Shown: positions 1-7,673 of the stretch, piece after piece
Layout: every line of letters starts with the position of its first letter
Numbering within the stretch: the stretch's first letter is position 1
Origin: Rhodococcus sp. (in: high G+C Gram-positive bacteria)
GTDB lineage: Bacteria; Actinomycetota; Actinomycetes; Mycobacteriales; Mycobacteriaceae
Direction: 5' to 3'
DNA: 64,000 bases
Assembly: GCF_023264675.1 (NCBI RefSeq)
Contig: NZ_JAHFVG010000022.1
Coordinates: 24,528-88,527, forward strand
Program-made: the position numbers and the translations under genes
The notes under the pieces: model-generated
The model's database searches: none
Seen by the model: the letters and a program-made list of their open reading frames with translations, nothing else
Told to the model about the DNA's origin: nothing

Positions 1-1
1 C

Positions 2-493
2 ACGCCACTCGATCCGCGGCACCGCCTTGTCACCACCAAGTACAACCCGGCACGCACGTGGACGCCGGAGAACGCCGTCGGGATCGGTGGCGCCTACCTC
101 TGCATCTACGGCATGGAGGGACCTGGCGGCTACCAGTTCGTCGGCCGCACGACTCAGGTGTGGAACCATCGGTACCCCGAGAGCACGGCCGGCTCCGCCT
201 TCGAACCCGAAAGCCCCTGGTTGCTCAGGTTCTTCGATCGAATCTCGTGGTATTCGGTCGAGCCGGAGGAACTGATGGATCTGCGCGCCGACACCGCTGC
301 CGGGCGCGGCGGGGGCGTCGAGATCACCGACGGCGAGTTCTCTCTCGCCGACCACGAGGTGTTCCTGGCCGAGAACAGCACTTCCATCGAGAGTTTTCGT
401 GCCACCCAGTCCGTCGCATTCGATGCCGAACGCGCCGCGTGGTCCGCCGCAGGCGAGTTCTCCAAGAAGGGCACAACCGATGCAGCAGCATGA
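2..493 (+). CDS. Urea carboxylase (urea amidolyase family), C-terminal part, 5' end outside window
   Basis: The open frame enters from the window edge and encodes 163 residues that end at TGA 491-493. The segment [20 protein letters not shown] followed by [15 protein letters not shown] matches the carboxyltransferase (AHS1/KipI-like) domain of urea carboxylase, which makes allophanate from urea, bicarbonate and ATP. The next gene encodes allophanate hydrolase and overlaps it by 14 bases, which supports the assignment. The protein stops about 100 residues after the carboxyltransferase motif, at [12 protein letters not shown]. No biotinyl domain with an AMKM motif follows, although single-chain urea carboxylases usually end with one. 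The biotin carboxylase/carrier parts may be upstream or on a separate subunit. Confidence 0.88.
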   Translation, partial: TPLDPRHRLVTTKYNPARTWTPENAVGIGGAYLCIYGMEGPGGYQFVGRTTQVWNHRYPESTAGSAFEPESPWLLRFFDRISWYSVEPEELMDLRADTAAGRGGGVEITDGEFSLADHEVFLAENSTSIESFRATQSVAFDAERAAWSAAGEFSKKGTTDAAA

Positions 494-2180
494 CAGCATG
501 CAGATCGCCGAGCGTATTCGCCAGGCCTACAAACGAATCGCCGAGGTGGACCGCCCCGAGGTCTGGATCACCCTGCGCGACGAGGACGACGTTCTCGCCG
601 AAGCCGACAGGGTCGACCCGGCGCTTCCGTTGGCGGGCATGCTCGTCGCGGTCAAGGACAACGTCGATGTCGCAGGCCTGCCGACAACCGCCGCGTGCCC
701 CGAGTACTCCTATGTTCCCGCGGTGAGTGCCACCGCGGTGGACCGTCTGCTGGCACAGGGAGCGATCGTTCTCGGCAAGACCAATCTCGATCAGTTCGCC
801 ACCGGACTGGTCGGCACTCGCAGCCCCTACGGCGCGGTACGGTGCGCCTGGAATCCGGATCTGGTGTCCGGCGGCTCGAGTTCGGGTTCTGCCGTCGCGG
901 TGGCACTGGGCATCGCGGACATCGGAATAGGAACCGATACTGCAGGTTCCGGACGTGTTCCTGCCGCGTTCCACGGTCTCGTCGGCATCAAGACGACACT
1001 CGGAATCATCCCGGCGACCGGAGTCGTGCCCGCGTGCGCCGACTACGACTGCGTGACGGTTCTGGCGCGCGACCTCGACACCGCAACCCACGCGACGCGC
1101 GTGATGGCCGGCTACGACGACGCCGATCCTCGCAGCCGCACCTGGCCCGCCGACGTGCGCCTCTCCGCGAGTCCTTCTCCGCGCGTCGCTGTGCCACGTG
1201 CCGAGGATCTGGTTGCCCTCGCCCCCGAGTACCGTGCCGCGTTCGATGCCACGGTCGCCGAGCTGGAATCGCGCGGCATCTCGTATTCGGAGGTGGACAT
1301 CTCCCCGTTGCTGGACGTTGCCACACTGCTCTACGACGGCGCCATCGTCGCACAGCGCTATTCGGCGATCGGCGACTTCCTGGCAACCGAGCCTGCGTCG
1401 GCGGATCCGGCGGTGGCCCAGATCGTTCGAGGTGCACAGTCTCCGACCGCTCACCGCTACGTCGACGATCTCGCCACCATCGCAGCCGGAAAGCGCGCTG
1501 CCGAGAAACTGCTCGACGGTGTCGACGGGCTCCTCCTTCCCACTACCACCGAGCATCCCACTATCGCTGCTGTGCAGGGTGATCCGTTGTCGATCAACCG
1601 TCGACTCGGCACGTTCACCAACTTCTGCAACCTCCTCGACATGGCGGCGGTGGCCGTTCCCGGCACACCGACGACGGCGGGTCGTCCGTTCGGTGTGATG
1701 GTCGTGGTTCCCACGTTCGAGGACCAGATCGCCGTGGACGTGGCCGCGAAGCTCGTCGGTTCGGACTCCCCGGTACTGGTCGACGAGGGCCTGGAGGTAC
1801 TGGTCGTCGGCGCGCACCTGAAAGGCTTCCCTGTCCACCATCAGCTGACCGATCGCGGTGCTCGGTTCCTCGGCGACGTCGTGACGTCCGACGCCTATCG
1901 CTTCGTGGACCTCGGCACCACGCCGCCCAAGCCAGGCCTCGTGCGCCATGGACCCGGGCTCGGTGCACCGATCGCCGGTGAGCTCTACCGGATGTCGGCA
2001 GCGGGGCTCGGGACGTTCCTCGCCGGGTTGCCGGTACCGATGGGCTTGACGTCCGTCGAACTGTCCGACGGCCGGTGGGTGACGGGGTTCTGCTGCTCGT
2101 ACGACGCGGGCGAAGCGGGCGTCGACATCACCGAGTTCGGCGGTTGGCGCGCCTACCGAGCGGCCCAGTCGGGCGCCTAG
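480..2180 (+). CDS. atzF: Allophanate hydrolase
   Basis: This 566-residue amidase-signature enzyme should split allophanate into two ammonia and two CO2, the second step of the ATP-dependent urea pathway. The Ser-cisSer-Lys triad is visible: Lys59 in AVKDNVDV, the GGSSSGSA stretch at 131-138, and the nucleophile Ser157 in [10 protein letters not shown] separate C-terminal domain (about 435-566, starting [12 protein letters not shown]) is typical of AtzF/DUR1 hydrolases and not of plain amidases. I start at ATG 480 because AAGAAGG lies 7 bases upstream and the frame overlaps the urea carboxylase stop, which suggests translational coupling. Confidence 0.93.
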   Translation: MQQHDSMQIAERIRQAYKRIAEVDRPEVWITLRDEDDVLAEADRVDPALPLAGMLVAVKDNVDVAGLPTTAACPEYSYVPAVSATAVDRLLAQGAIVLGKTNLDQFATGLVGTRSPYGAVRCAWNPDLVSGGSSSGSAVAVALGIADIGIGTDTAGSGRVPAAFHGLVGIKTTLGIIPATGVVPACADYDCVTVLARDLDTATHATRVMAGYDDADPRSRTWPADVRLSASPSPRVAVPRAEDLVALAPEYRAAFDATVAELESRGISYSEVDISPLLDVATLLYDGAIVAQRYSAIGDFLATEPASADPAVAQIVRGAQSPTAHRYVDDLATIAAGKRAAEKLLDGVDGLLLPTTTEHPTIAAVQGDPLSINRRLGTFTNFCNLLDMAAVAVPGTPTTAGRPFGVMVVVPTFEDQIAVDVAAKLVGSDSPVLVDEGLEVLVVGAHLKGFPVHHQLTDRGARFLGDVVTSDAYRFVDLGTTPPKPGLVRHGPGLGAPIAGELYRMSAAGLGTFLAGLPVPMGLTSVELSDGRWVTGFCCSYDAGEAGVDITEFGGWRAYRAAQSGA

Positions 2181-2224
2181 TCGACATCACCCCTTGCCAT
2201 GCACGGGTCGCGGACTCCATACTG

Positions 2225-2241
2225 ACTTGCATCATGCAAGT
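2225..2241. promoter_or_regulatory. Perfect palindrome, probable HxlR operator
   Basis: ACTTGCA TCA TGCAAGT is a perfect 7-bp inverted repeat with a 3-base centre. It lies 36 bases before the thioesterase start. The gene after the thioesterase encodes an HxlR-type regulator, so autoregulation of a two-gene operon is the simplest reading. Binding is inferred. Confidence 0.65.
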
Positions 2242-2277
2242 TACTAGGTGCCGCGGCATCGTCAACGAGGGGTAGCC

Positions 2278-2781
2278 ATGCTCACCGAGGAACACCAGCG
2301 TTCGCAGACCTTCTCCTGGGTCAGCCCCAAGGAGGTCCTGCGCGAGGCGTCGCAGATGAGCGGGCTGCAGGTCATGCAGGCCCTCGCCGCAGGTGAACTG
2401 CCTCCACCGCCGATCGCCGTGCTGATGCAGTTCGCCCCGGTGGAGGTCGAGAAGGGGAGGGTGGTGTTCCAGTGCACTCCCTCCGAGGCGCACTACAACC
2501 CCATCGGCACCGTGCACGGCGGGCTGGCCTGCACCTTCCTCGACACCCTCGTCGGCTGCGCGGCTCACACGACGCTTCCTGCCGGGACGGGTTACACCTC
2601 GATCGATTTGAACGTGAGCTATCTGAGGAACATTCTCGACACCAGCGGGCCGTTGACCGGAACGGGAACCGTCGTCAAGGCGGGATCGCGGGTGATCTTC
2701 GCCGAGGGTTCCATCGTCGACAAGGACGGTAAGCTCGTCGCCACGGCCACCAGTTCCCTGCTCGTCATAGCTCCGAGGTAA
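2278..2781 (+). CDS. PaaI-family hotdog thioesterase
   Basis: This 167-residue single-domain hotdog protein carries the PaaI-type segment NPIGTVHGGLACTFLDTLVG (about 80-99), in which the HGG and the acidic residue on the following helix form the active site. Such enzymes hydrolyse acyl-CoA thioesters in the cytoplasm, often clearing stalled aromatic or acyl-CoA intermediates. The true substrate cannot be read from sequence. ATG 2278 follows GAGGGG. The HxlR regulator gene begins 3 bases after its stop, and the shared palindrome upstream suggests the two are co-transcribed and autoregulated. Confidence 0.85.
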   Translation: MLTEEHQRSQTFSWVSPKEVLREASQMSGLQVMQALAAGELPPPPIAVLMQFAPVEVEKGRVVFQCTPSEAHYNPIGTVHGGLACTFLDTLVGCAAHTTLPAGTGYTSIDLNVSYLRNILDTSGPLTGTGTVVKAGSRVIFAEGSIVDKDGKLVATATSSLLVIAPR

Positions 2782-2784
2782 TCC

Positions 2785-3327
2785 ATGCACCGCAGCAGTT
2801 TCGACGCCATGGGATGCCCCATTGCCGGCGCTCTGGAACAGGTCGGCGAATGGTGGTCGCTGCTGATCCTCCGCGATGCCCTCGACGGCTATTCGCGGTT
2901 CGACGAGTTCGAGCGCAACCTCGGAATCGCGCCGAACATGTTGACGCGCAGGCTCACATCGCTCGTCGACGCCGGACTACTGGAACGACGGCAGTACAGC
3001 GACCGCCCGCCGCGATACGACTACGTGGCGACGACACGAGCACGGGAGCTCAGTCCGGTCATCGTTGCGCTGTACGTGTGGGGAAACAAGCATGTCGACG
3101 AAAACGATCGCCAGGTAGTACTCGTCGACGACGCAGGCGAGACCATCGACCCGGTCCTGGTCGACCGCCGAACCGGCCGCACCCTCGCCGAGAGCAAGGC
3201 CCAATTCATACCTGGGCCTGCAGCGTCGGAACCGATGCAGCGACGCCTGGACCCGGATCTTCGTGCCGATCGACGCTTACGCCGGGCTCGGGCGAGATCC
3301 GTCGGTCAACAACCGAACGGCCAGTAG
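2785..3327 (+). CDS. HxlR-family transcriptional regulator
   Basis: This 180-residue winged-helix regulator has the family layout: Cys11 in MGCPIAGAL, then WWSLLILRDAL, a recognition region around GIAPNMLTRRLTSL, and the wing LLERRQYSDRPPRYDY. The Cys near the N-terminus is conserved in HxlR proteins that sense thiol-reactive or aldehyde stress, although sensing is not shown here. It lies 3 bases after the thioesterase stop and probably binds the palindrome at 2225-2241. The C-terminal 70 residues are longer than in minimal HxlR proteins and end basic. The 3' end overlaps the convergent LysE gene by 51 bases. Confidence 0.88.
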   Translation: MHRSSFDAMGCPIAGALEQVGEWWSLLILRDALDGYSRFDEFERNLGIAPNMLTRRLTSLVDAGLLERRQYSDRPPRYDYVATTRARELSPVIVALYVWGNKHVDENDRQVVLVDDAGETIDPVLVDRRTGRTLAESKAQFIPGPAASEPMQRRLDPDLRADRRLRRARARSVGQQPNGQ

Positions 3328-3918
3328 CCCCAGGACGGTCCCCATCAGATAGCGCTGCAGTTTCATCCACGTCGGACGCATCGCGAGAAACTGTGCGATG
3401 GTTCCGGCACCGAGCACGATCAGCGCGTTGACCGTCACACCGACGAGGATCTGTACGCCACCCAGCAGCACGCCCTGCAGAAATACCGATCCGCGGTCGG
3501 GGTCGACGAACTGGGGAATTATCGAGATGTACATGACGGCCATCTTCGGATTGAGAAGGTTGGTCAACAGCCCCATGGTGAACAGCCGCTTGTTCGAATC
3601 CTGTTGCATGCCGGATACTTCGAACACCGCAGTGCTACCGCGCAGTGCCGACCAGGCCAGCCACAACAGATAGCAGGCACCGGCGATCTTGATGGCGAGA
3701 TACAGCGTCGGAACAGCGGCGAACAGTGCGGCAAGTCCGAGGTTGGTCGCGATCACGTACACGACCAACCCCACCGCGACGCCGCCGAGCGAGACCAAGC
3801 CGGCACCGCGCCCCTGGGAGATGCTGCGCGAGACCAGATACATCATGTTCGGTCCCGGTGTCAGCACCATCGCCAACGCGACGGCAAATACTCCGGCGAG
3901 TGCAGTTGTCGATGTCAT
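3277..3918 (-). CDS. LysE/RhtB-family amino-acid exporter
   Basis: This 213-residue integral membrane protein has about six hydrophobic segments and the family signature TPGPNMMYLV at residues 20-29 in the first helix region. LysE/RhtB proteins export amino acids or related small molecules across the cytoplasmic membrane; the substrate is not predictable. The length is normal for the family. It is monocistronic on the minus strand and convergent with the HxlR gene. Confidence 0.88.
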   Translation of the reverse strand: MTSTTALAGVFAVALAMVLTPGPNMMYLVSRSISQGRGAGLVSLGGVAVGLVVYVIATNLGLAALFAAVPTLYLAIKIAGACYLLWLAWSALRGSTAVFEVSGMQQDSNKRLFTMGLLTNLLNPKMAVMYISIIPQFVDPDRGSVFLQGVLLGGVQILVGVTVNALIVLGAGTIAQFLAMRPTWMKLQRYLMGTVLGLLAVRLLTDGSRPSPA

Positions 3919-3980
3919 GGGATCAAGACTGACACCGCTCTCGGCGGTTGTATCGGGCCAGTTTCGCGATCCTGGCCCTG

Positions 3981-4583
3981 CTACTTCTTGCCGCCGCCGA
4001 GCAAGCCGCCCAGCAGATCCCCGAGACCGCCGCCTGACCCGCCGCCGAGAATTCCGCCGAGCACACCGCCGAGGCCACCGCCGGACGCACCACCGGCATT
4101 ACTCGCAGCGCCGCCGAGAACGCTGCCCAGCAGATCCCCTAGACCGCCGCCGGATCCACCGGCGCCTGCCGCACCCTGACCGCCGGTGAACTTCTTCGCC
4201 AGGTAGGCCAGCACGATCGGGGCGAGCAACGGCAGCACCTTGCTCACCAGGCCACTGTCCGCACCTCCACTGATACCACCGAGCGCACTCGCGACGTCGG
4301 ACTTCTTGTCTCCGAACACGTTCGAGACGATCTTCGCTCCGTCGGCCTCGTCGACCTGATCGATGTCGACGCCGCCGTCGAGCAGCGACGAGGAACTGTG
4401 CTGCTGCAGAGCATTTTCCAGCGACGCAGCGCCTGCCGGATCCTGGGCGTTGGCTTCGAGACCGCCGACGAGCGTCGGGAGCGCGCGAGTGACCGCGGAC
4501 TTCGCCGTCTCCTCGTCCACGCCGAGTTTGGACGCGATCTGTGCGATGGGAATCTGTGCCAGTAGTTCGTCGAGCGATGCCAT
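3981..4583 (-). CDS. DUF937 protein with glycine-rich C-terminus
   Basis: This is a 200-residue protein. Residues 1-120 form the DUF937-type helical domain (LLAQIPIAQIASKLGVDEET, then ALPTLVGGLEANA). Residues 135-200 are glycine/leucine repeats of the form GGGLGDLLGS, GGGLGGVLGG and GGGLGDLLGG, ending in KK. The function of the family is unknown. The repeats could form an amphipathic or self-associating tail (inference). ATG 4583 was chosen because residues upstream of it show no domain character and GGTGG precedes it. The start of the preceding minus-strand gene is far upstream, so it is probably transcribed alone. Confidence 0.8.
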   Translation of the reverse strand: MASLDELLAQIPIAQIASKLGVDEETAKSAVTRALPTLVGGLEANAQDPAGAASLENALQQHSSSSLLDGGVDIDQVDEADGAKIVSNVFGDKKSDVASALGGISGGADSGLVSKVLPLLAPIVLAYLAKKFTGGQGAAGAGGSGGGLGDLLGSVLGGAASNAGGASGGGLGGVLGGILGGGSGGGLGDLLGGLLGGGKK

Positions 4584-4632
4584 GGAAGACCACCTACCGA
4601 GAATGAGCGCACCCCCCGTTGGGTACGACGCT

Positions 4633-5598
4633 CTAGAGCCTAAGCGAATCGGCGACAACCTGGGCGAATGCAGCCATGCCTGCCGCATTCGGGTGCAGGG
4701 GAGCGGCCGGGTTCGCGGGCACCACACCCTCGAGGTACCGCTGGTCCGGATCGGCGCACGCATCGTGGCCGACGCCGACCGGCCGCACGTCGACGAAGCT
4801 CGCGCCGTGCTCCGACGCCTCCGCGGCCAACGCGTCGTTCATCCGGTCGACGCTCGCCTGCAAGTAGTCGGCGTCGCGCGCCCACACCGGCTGCGTGCCG
4901 TAGCACCCACCAGGACGTACATACGTGCCGTAGCCGACCACGACCACTTTCGCTTCGGGAGCGCGGGCGGCGATGGCGTCGAACACCGCACCCCAACCGG
5001 GCGCGGCCGCAGCGACAGCGTCGCCGATCACGTCCGTACCTCCTGCGGTCAATGCATCGGCGCACGACGAACCGTCCGGCTCGGCCGAAAGATTGACGCA
5101 CCCTCGGGCGGTCGAGACCAGGTCGACGTCGTTGCCTCCGATGGTGATCGTCACGAGGTCGGTGTCCGAGGACACCGCGTCGAGCTGCACGGGGATGGGG
5201 CCGCTGTTGGTCGACTGAGGCTCGTCGAGGATGTTCTCCGAACGCGCGCCGGAACACGAGACGTCCGTGAACGTGGCAGCACCGATCAGGCCTGCCAGTA
5301 CGTGCGGGTAGTTCGAATCCGACTGCAGGCACCCTGGTGCGCCGGTCGACTTCGGAATCAACGGGCCGGACGCACCGGAGTCACCGAGAGCCACGTAGTC
5401 GACCGCCGGTGTGTCCGCCGGGTCGATGCCGCCGGCATGTGCTTCCGCGGAGGGCTCGGGTCCCGCGTCCGACGGCGGATCGGTGGAACATCCCGCCAGC
5501 ACAGCGGCGATCACCACGGTCGTGGCCACAAGGATCCTGGCCACAGAATTCCTGGCCACATGGGTCGTGGTCGCAAGTGAAGCCGCTGAGCCGCGCAT
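4633..5598 (-). CDS. SGNH/GDSL-type esterase lipoprotein
   Basis: This is a 321-residue secreted hydrolase. A hydrophobic signal ends in the lipobox LAGC with Cys37, so a lipid-anchored envelope location is likely. SGNH blocks are present: GDSGASG with Ser74 (block I), TIGGNDVDL (block III) and HPNAAGM (block V, catalytic His). The likely activity is esterase or lipase on lipids or acylated polymers. A TTG start at 5622 has a better ribosome site (AGGGAAG) and would overlap the beta-lactamase stop by 14 bases. ATG 5598 gives a more ordinary signal peptide, so the start is uncertain. It probably forms a two-gene operon with the upstream beta-lactamase. Confidence 0.88.
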   Translation of the reverse strand: MRGSAASLATTTHVARNSVARILVATTVVIAAVLAGCSTDPPSDAGPEPSAEAHAGGIDPADTPAVDYVALGDSGASGPLIPKSTGAPGCLQSDSNYPHVLAGLIGAATFTDVSCSGARSENILDEPQSTNSGPIPVQLDAVSSDTDLVTITIGGNDVDLVSTARGCVNLSAEPDGSSCADALTAGGTDVIGDAVAAAAPGWGAVFDAIAARAPEAKVVVVGYGTYVRPGGCYGTQPVWARDADYLQASVDRMNDALAAEASEHGASFVDVRPVGVGHDACADPDQRYLEGVVPANPAAPLHPNAAGMAAFAQVVADSLRL

Positions 5599-5608
5599 GG
5601 ATTCGACG

Positions 5609-6517
5609 CTACGCGCGTGCAACGACTTCCCTGGTCGTGTCGGCGACCAAGGAGTTCATCGCTGCCGAATCAGAATTCTCCGTTGTCGTCGTGGACAGCA
5701 CCACCAGCAGAATCTCGCGACCGTCCGGCCCGAGCAACAGTCCCGCATCGTTGGACACCCCGTAGGACCCTGTTCCGGTCTTGTCCGCCGATGTCCATCC
5801 GGCCGGAATGCCGGCGCGAAAGCGCATGTCCGACGTACGGGTATCTCCCATCCAGGCGAGCAGCTGATCCCGCGACGAGTCCGCCAGCACGTCACCGCGG
5901 AGCAGGGATCGATATCCCGCGCCGAGGCTCGCCGGAGTCGTCGTGTCGCGGTCGTCGCCCGGAATGGCTGTGTTGAGCTCCGGTTCCGTCCGATCGAGGC
6001 GAAATTCTTTGTCCCCCAACGATCGAGCGAAGTCGGTGACGGCCGCGGTTCCCCCGGCGGCGTCGATCAGAAAGTTTCCCGACGTGTTGTCGCTACGGCC
6101 GAGAGCCGCGGCGCAGAACTCGCCCAGCGTCACCGCCGAGTCCACCGGCCAGTCGATCGCCGACTCCGCGACCTTGCTCGCCGCGGTGACCGTGCGCGTA
6201 TCGGTCAATGCCAGCTGCCCGGAATCGACCGCGACCAACACCGCACCGGCGGCGTAGACCTTGAACGTCGAGCAGAAGGCGAACCGCTCGTCGGACCGGT
6301 AGTCGATCGTCGCGCCCGAATCGAGATCGATCGCATACACGCCGAGCCGAGCTTGCTCGCGTTGCTCCAACTCGCCGAATACGGCGAGATCGGGAGCGGC
6401 CGGTTCGGGGATCTCCTGCTGCGGAACGGTCTGCTCCCCGTCTTTGCTGCAGGACACGGCCAGCGCTGCGACACCGACAACGGCCATGAACTGTCTCCGC
6501 GAATGTGTTGGCACCAT
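5609..6517 (-). CDS. bla: Class A beta-lactamase
   Basis: This 302-residue serine beta-lactamase has every class A element: Ser83-Thr-Phe-Lys86 (Ambler S70xxK), Ser142-Asp-Asn (S130DN), Glu178 to Asn182 in EPELN (E166 to N170) and Lys246-Thr-Gly (K234TG). It hydrolyses penicillins and possibly cephalosporins outside the membrane. The N-terminus reads HSRRQFMAVVG, a twin-arginine signal, followed by AVSC with Cys23, a near-lipobox, so Tat-exported and perhaps lipid-anchored. ATG 6517 is supported by placing the Arg pair at residues 7-8. The frame stays open further upstream, but that part has no signal-peptide character. Confidence 0.94.
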   Translation of the reverse strand: MVPTHSRRQFMAVVGVAALAVSCSKDGEQTVPQQEIPEPAAPDLAVFGELEQREQARLGVYAIDLDSGATIDYRSDERFAFCSTFKVYAAGAVLVAVDSGQLALTDTRTVTAASKVAESAIDWPVDSAVTLGEFCAAALGRSDNTSGNFLIDAAGGTAAVTDFARSLGDKEFRLDRTEPELNTAIPGDDRDTTTPASLGAGYRSLLRGDVLADSSRDQLLAWMGDTRTSDMRFRAGIPAGWTSADKTGTGSYGVSNDAGLLLGPDGREILLVVLSTTTTENSDSAAMNSLVADTTREVVARA

Positions 6518-6676
6518 GCTCCCCAGCTCACCACAGCATCGAGTCCGCACAGCACCTGCGCCGGATTCTGGAGAACTCACAGGGATCCAACAGGTAGGAG
6601 GACTGCCCATCGGCCTCGATCGCCGGTACCCTCGACCGGGTTCACCATGCATACATACGAAGGACGAGAGACTTAC

Positions 6677-6781
6677 ATGATCACCAACTTCATCAACCTC
6701 ATTCTCGGCAGCGTCGGATCCATCTCCGCAGGCAGCAGCGGCTTCGAACTGGCTCCGGGAGTTCTTCCTTTCGGCCTCTGA
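6677..6781 (+). CDS. Candidate 34-residue hydrophobic peptide
   Basis: A short open frame starts at ATG 6677 with a purine-rich GAGAG 6 bases upstream, and ends at TGA just 19 bases before the next gene. The product begins MITNFINLILGSVGS and ends PGVLPFGL. It has no charged residues except one Glu, so it could insert in or span a membrane. An in-frame ATG at 6647 would add ten residues. I do not recognise it. It lies between a beta-lactamase gene on the other strand and a zinc-ribbon hydrolase gene on the same strand. It could also be a translated leader. Confidence 0.4.
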   Translation: MITNFINLILGSVGSISAGSSGFELAPGVLPFGL

Positions 6782-6800
6782 CAGTTCTTCGCCCTCCTTC

Positions 6801-7634
6801 ATGGGTGAGACTTTCCCGATCTGCGTCACCTGCGGCGTCCAGTACTCGTTACCGGACGCCGCAGGCGGCCAGCTGCACTGCATGATCTGCGACGACGAAC
6901 GCCAGTACGTCGGCTACGACGGCCAGCAGTGGACGTCCCTCGACGCTCTTCGCGACGAGGGTTACGGCGTCGACATTCGCGAAGAAGTTCCCGGGCTGTG
7001 GGGACTCGCCACCAGCCCCGAGCTGGCCATCGGTCAGCGAGCACTCCTGATTCCCGGCGACGGTGGGACCGTCATGTGGGACTCCATCACCTATATCGAC
7101 GACGCCGCAGTGGCTCGTGTCTCGGAACTGGGCGGCATCACGGCGATCGCACTCTCTCATCCCCACTACTACAGCTCGATGGTCGAATGGTCTCGCGCTT
7201 TCGACGATGCACCCATCTACGTGCACGAGCGGGACCGCGAGTGGGTCACCCGCAACGAGAACGTCGTCCTGTGGTCCGGTGACACCCGAGAAATCCTGCC
7301 CGGACGAACATTGATCAACGCCGGCGTGCATTTCGCGGGCGGCACCGTGCTGCACTGGCAGTCCGGCGTCGACGGGCGTGGCGCCCTGTGCTCCGGCGAT
7401 ATCTTCACCGTCGTCGCCGATCGCCGATGGGTCGGCTTCATGTACAGCTATCCCAACCTGATCCCGGAACATCCGGACACCATCCGCAAGGCGGTCGAGT
7501 TGGTCCGGCCGTATCGATTTCACTCGCTCTACGGCGCGTGGTGGGACCGAATCATCACCCGCGACGCCGACGCTGCCGTGGTGGCGTCGGCCAGGCGCTA
7601 TTTCGACCACATCGGCCGCGCCCGGGACTTCTAG
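6801..7634 (+). CDS. MBL-fold metallo-hydrolase with N-terminal zinc ribbon
   Basis: This 277-residue protein begins with a four-cysteine knuckle pair (C8-x2-C11 and C27-x2-C30), the spacing of a small zinc ribbon, followed by a metallo-beta-lactamase fold. The usual HxHxDH motif appears as SHPHYYSS (His120, His122), so the acidic ligand is missing. Later ligands look present: GVHFAGGT, CSGDIF and a His in YRFHSLYG. At best one metal site is likely complete. Its substrate is unknown. It may share a transcript with the small peptide ORF that ends 19 bases before it. Confidence 0.8.
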   Translation: MGETFPICVTCGVQYSLPDAAGGQLHCMICDDERQYVGYDGQQWTSLDALRDEGYGVDIREEVPGLWGLATSPELAIGQRALLIPGDGGTVMWDSITYIDDAAVARVSELGGITAIALSHPHYYSSMVEWSRAFDDAPIYVHERDREWVTRNENVVLWSGDTREILPGRTLINAGVHFAGGTVLHWQSGVDGRGALCSGDIFTVVADRRWVGFMYSYPNLIPEHPDTIRKAVELVRPYRFHSLYGAWWDRIITRDADAAVVASARRYFDHIGRARDF

Positions 7635-7673
7635 GTACGACAAGGTCCCATACTCGACGCGCAGCCCTAATAT

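Noticed and set aside
324-1949. Long minus-strand open frame opposite allophanate hydrolase
   Set aside because: It is Arg/His-rich nonsense in the shadow of a clear amidase gene, as high-GC coding strands often create.
5495-5580. GGCCACA-type repeats near the start of the SGNH gene
   Set aside because: They encode Val-Ala-Thr repeats of the signal-peptide region and are ordinary coding repetition.
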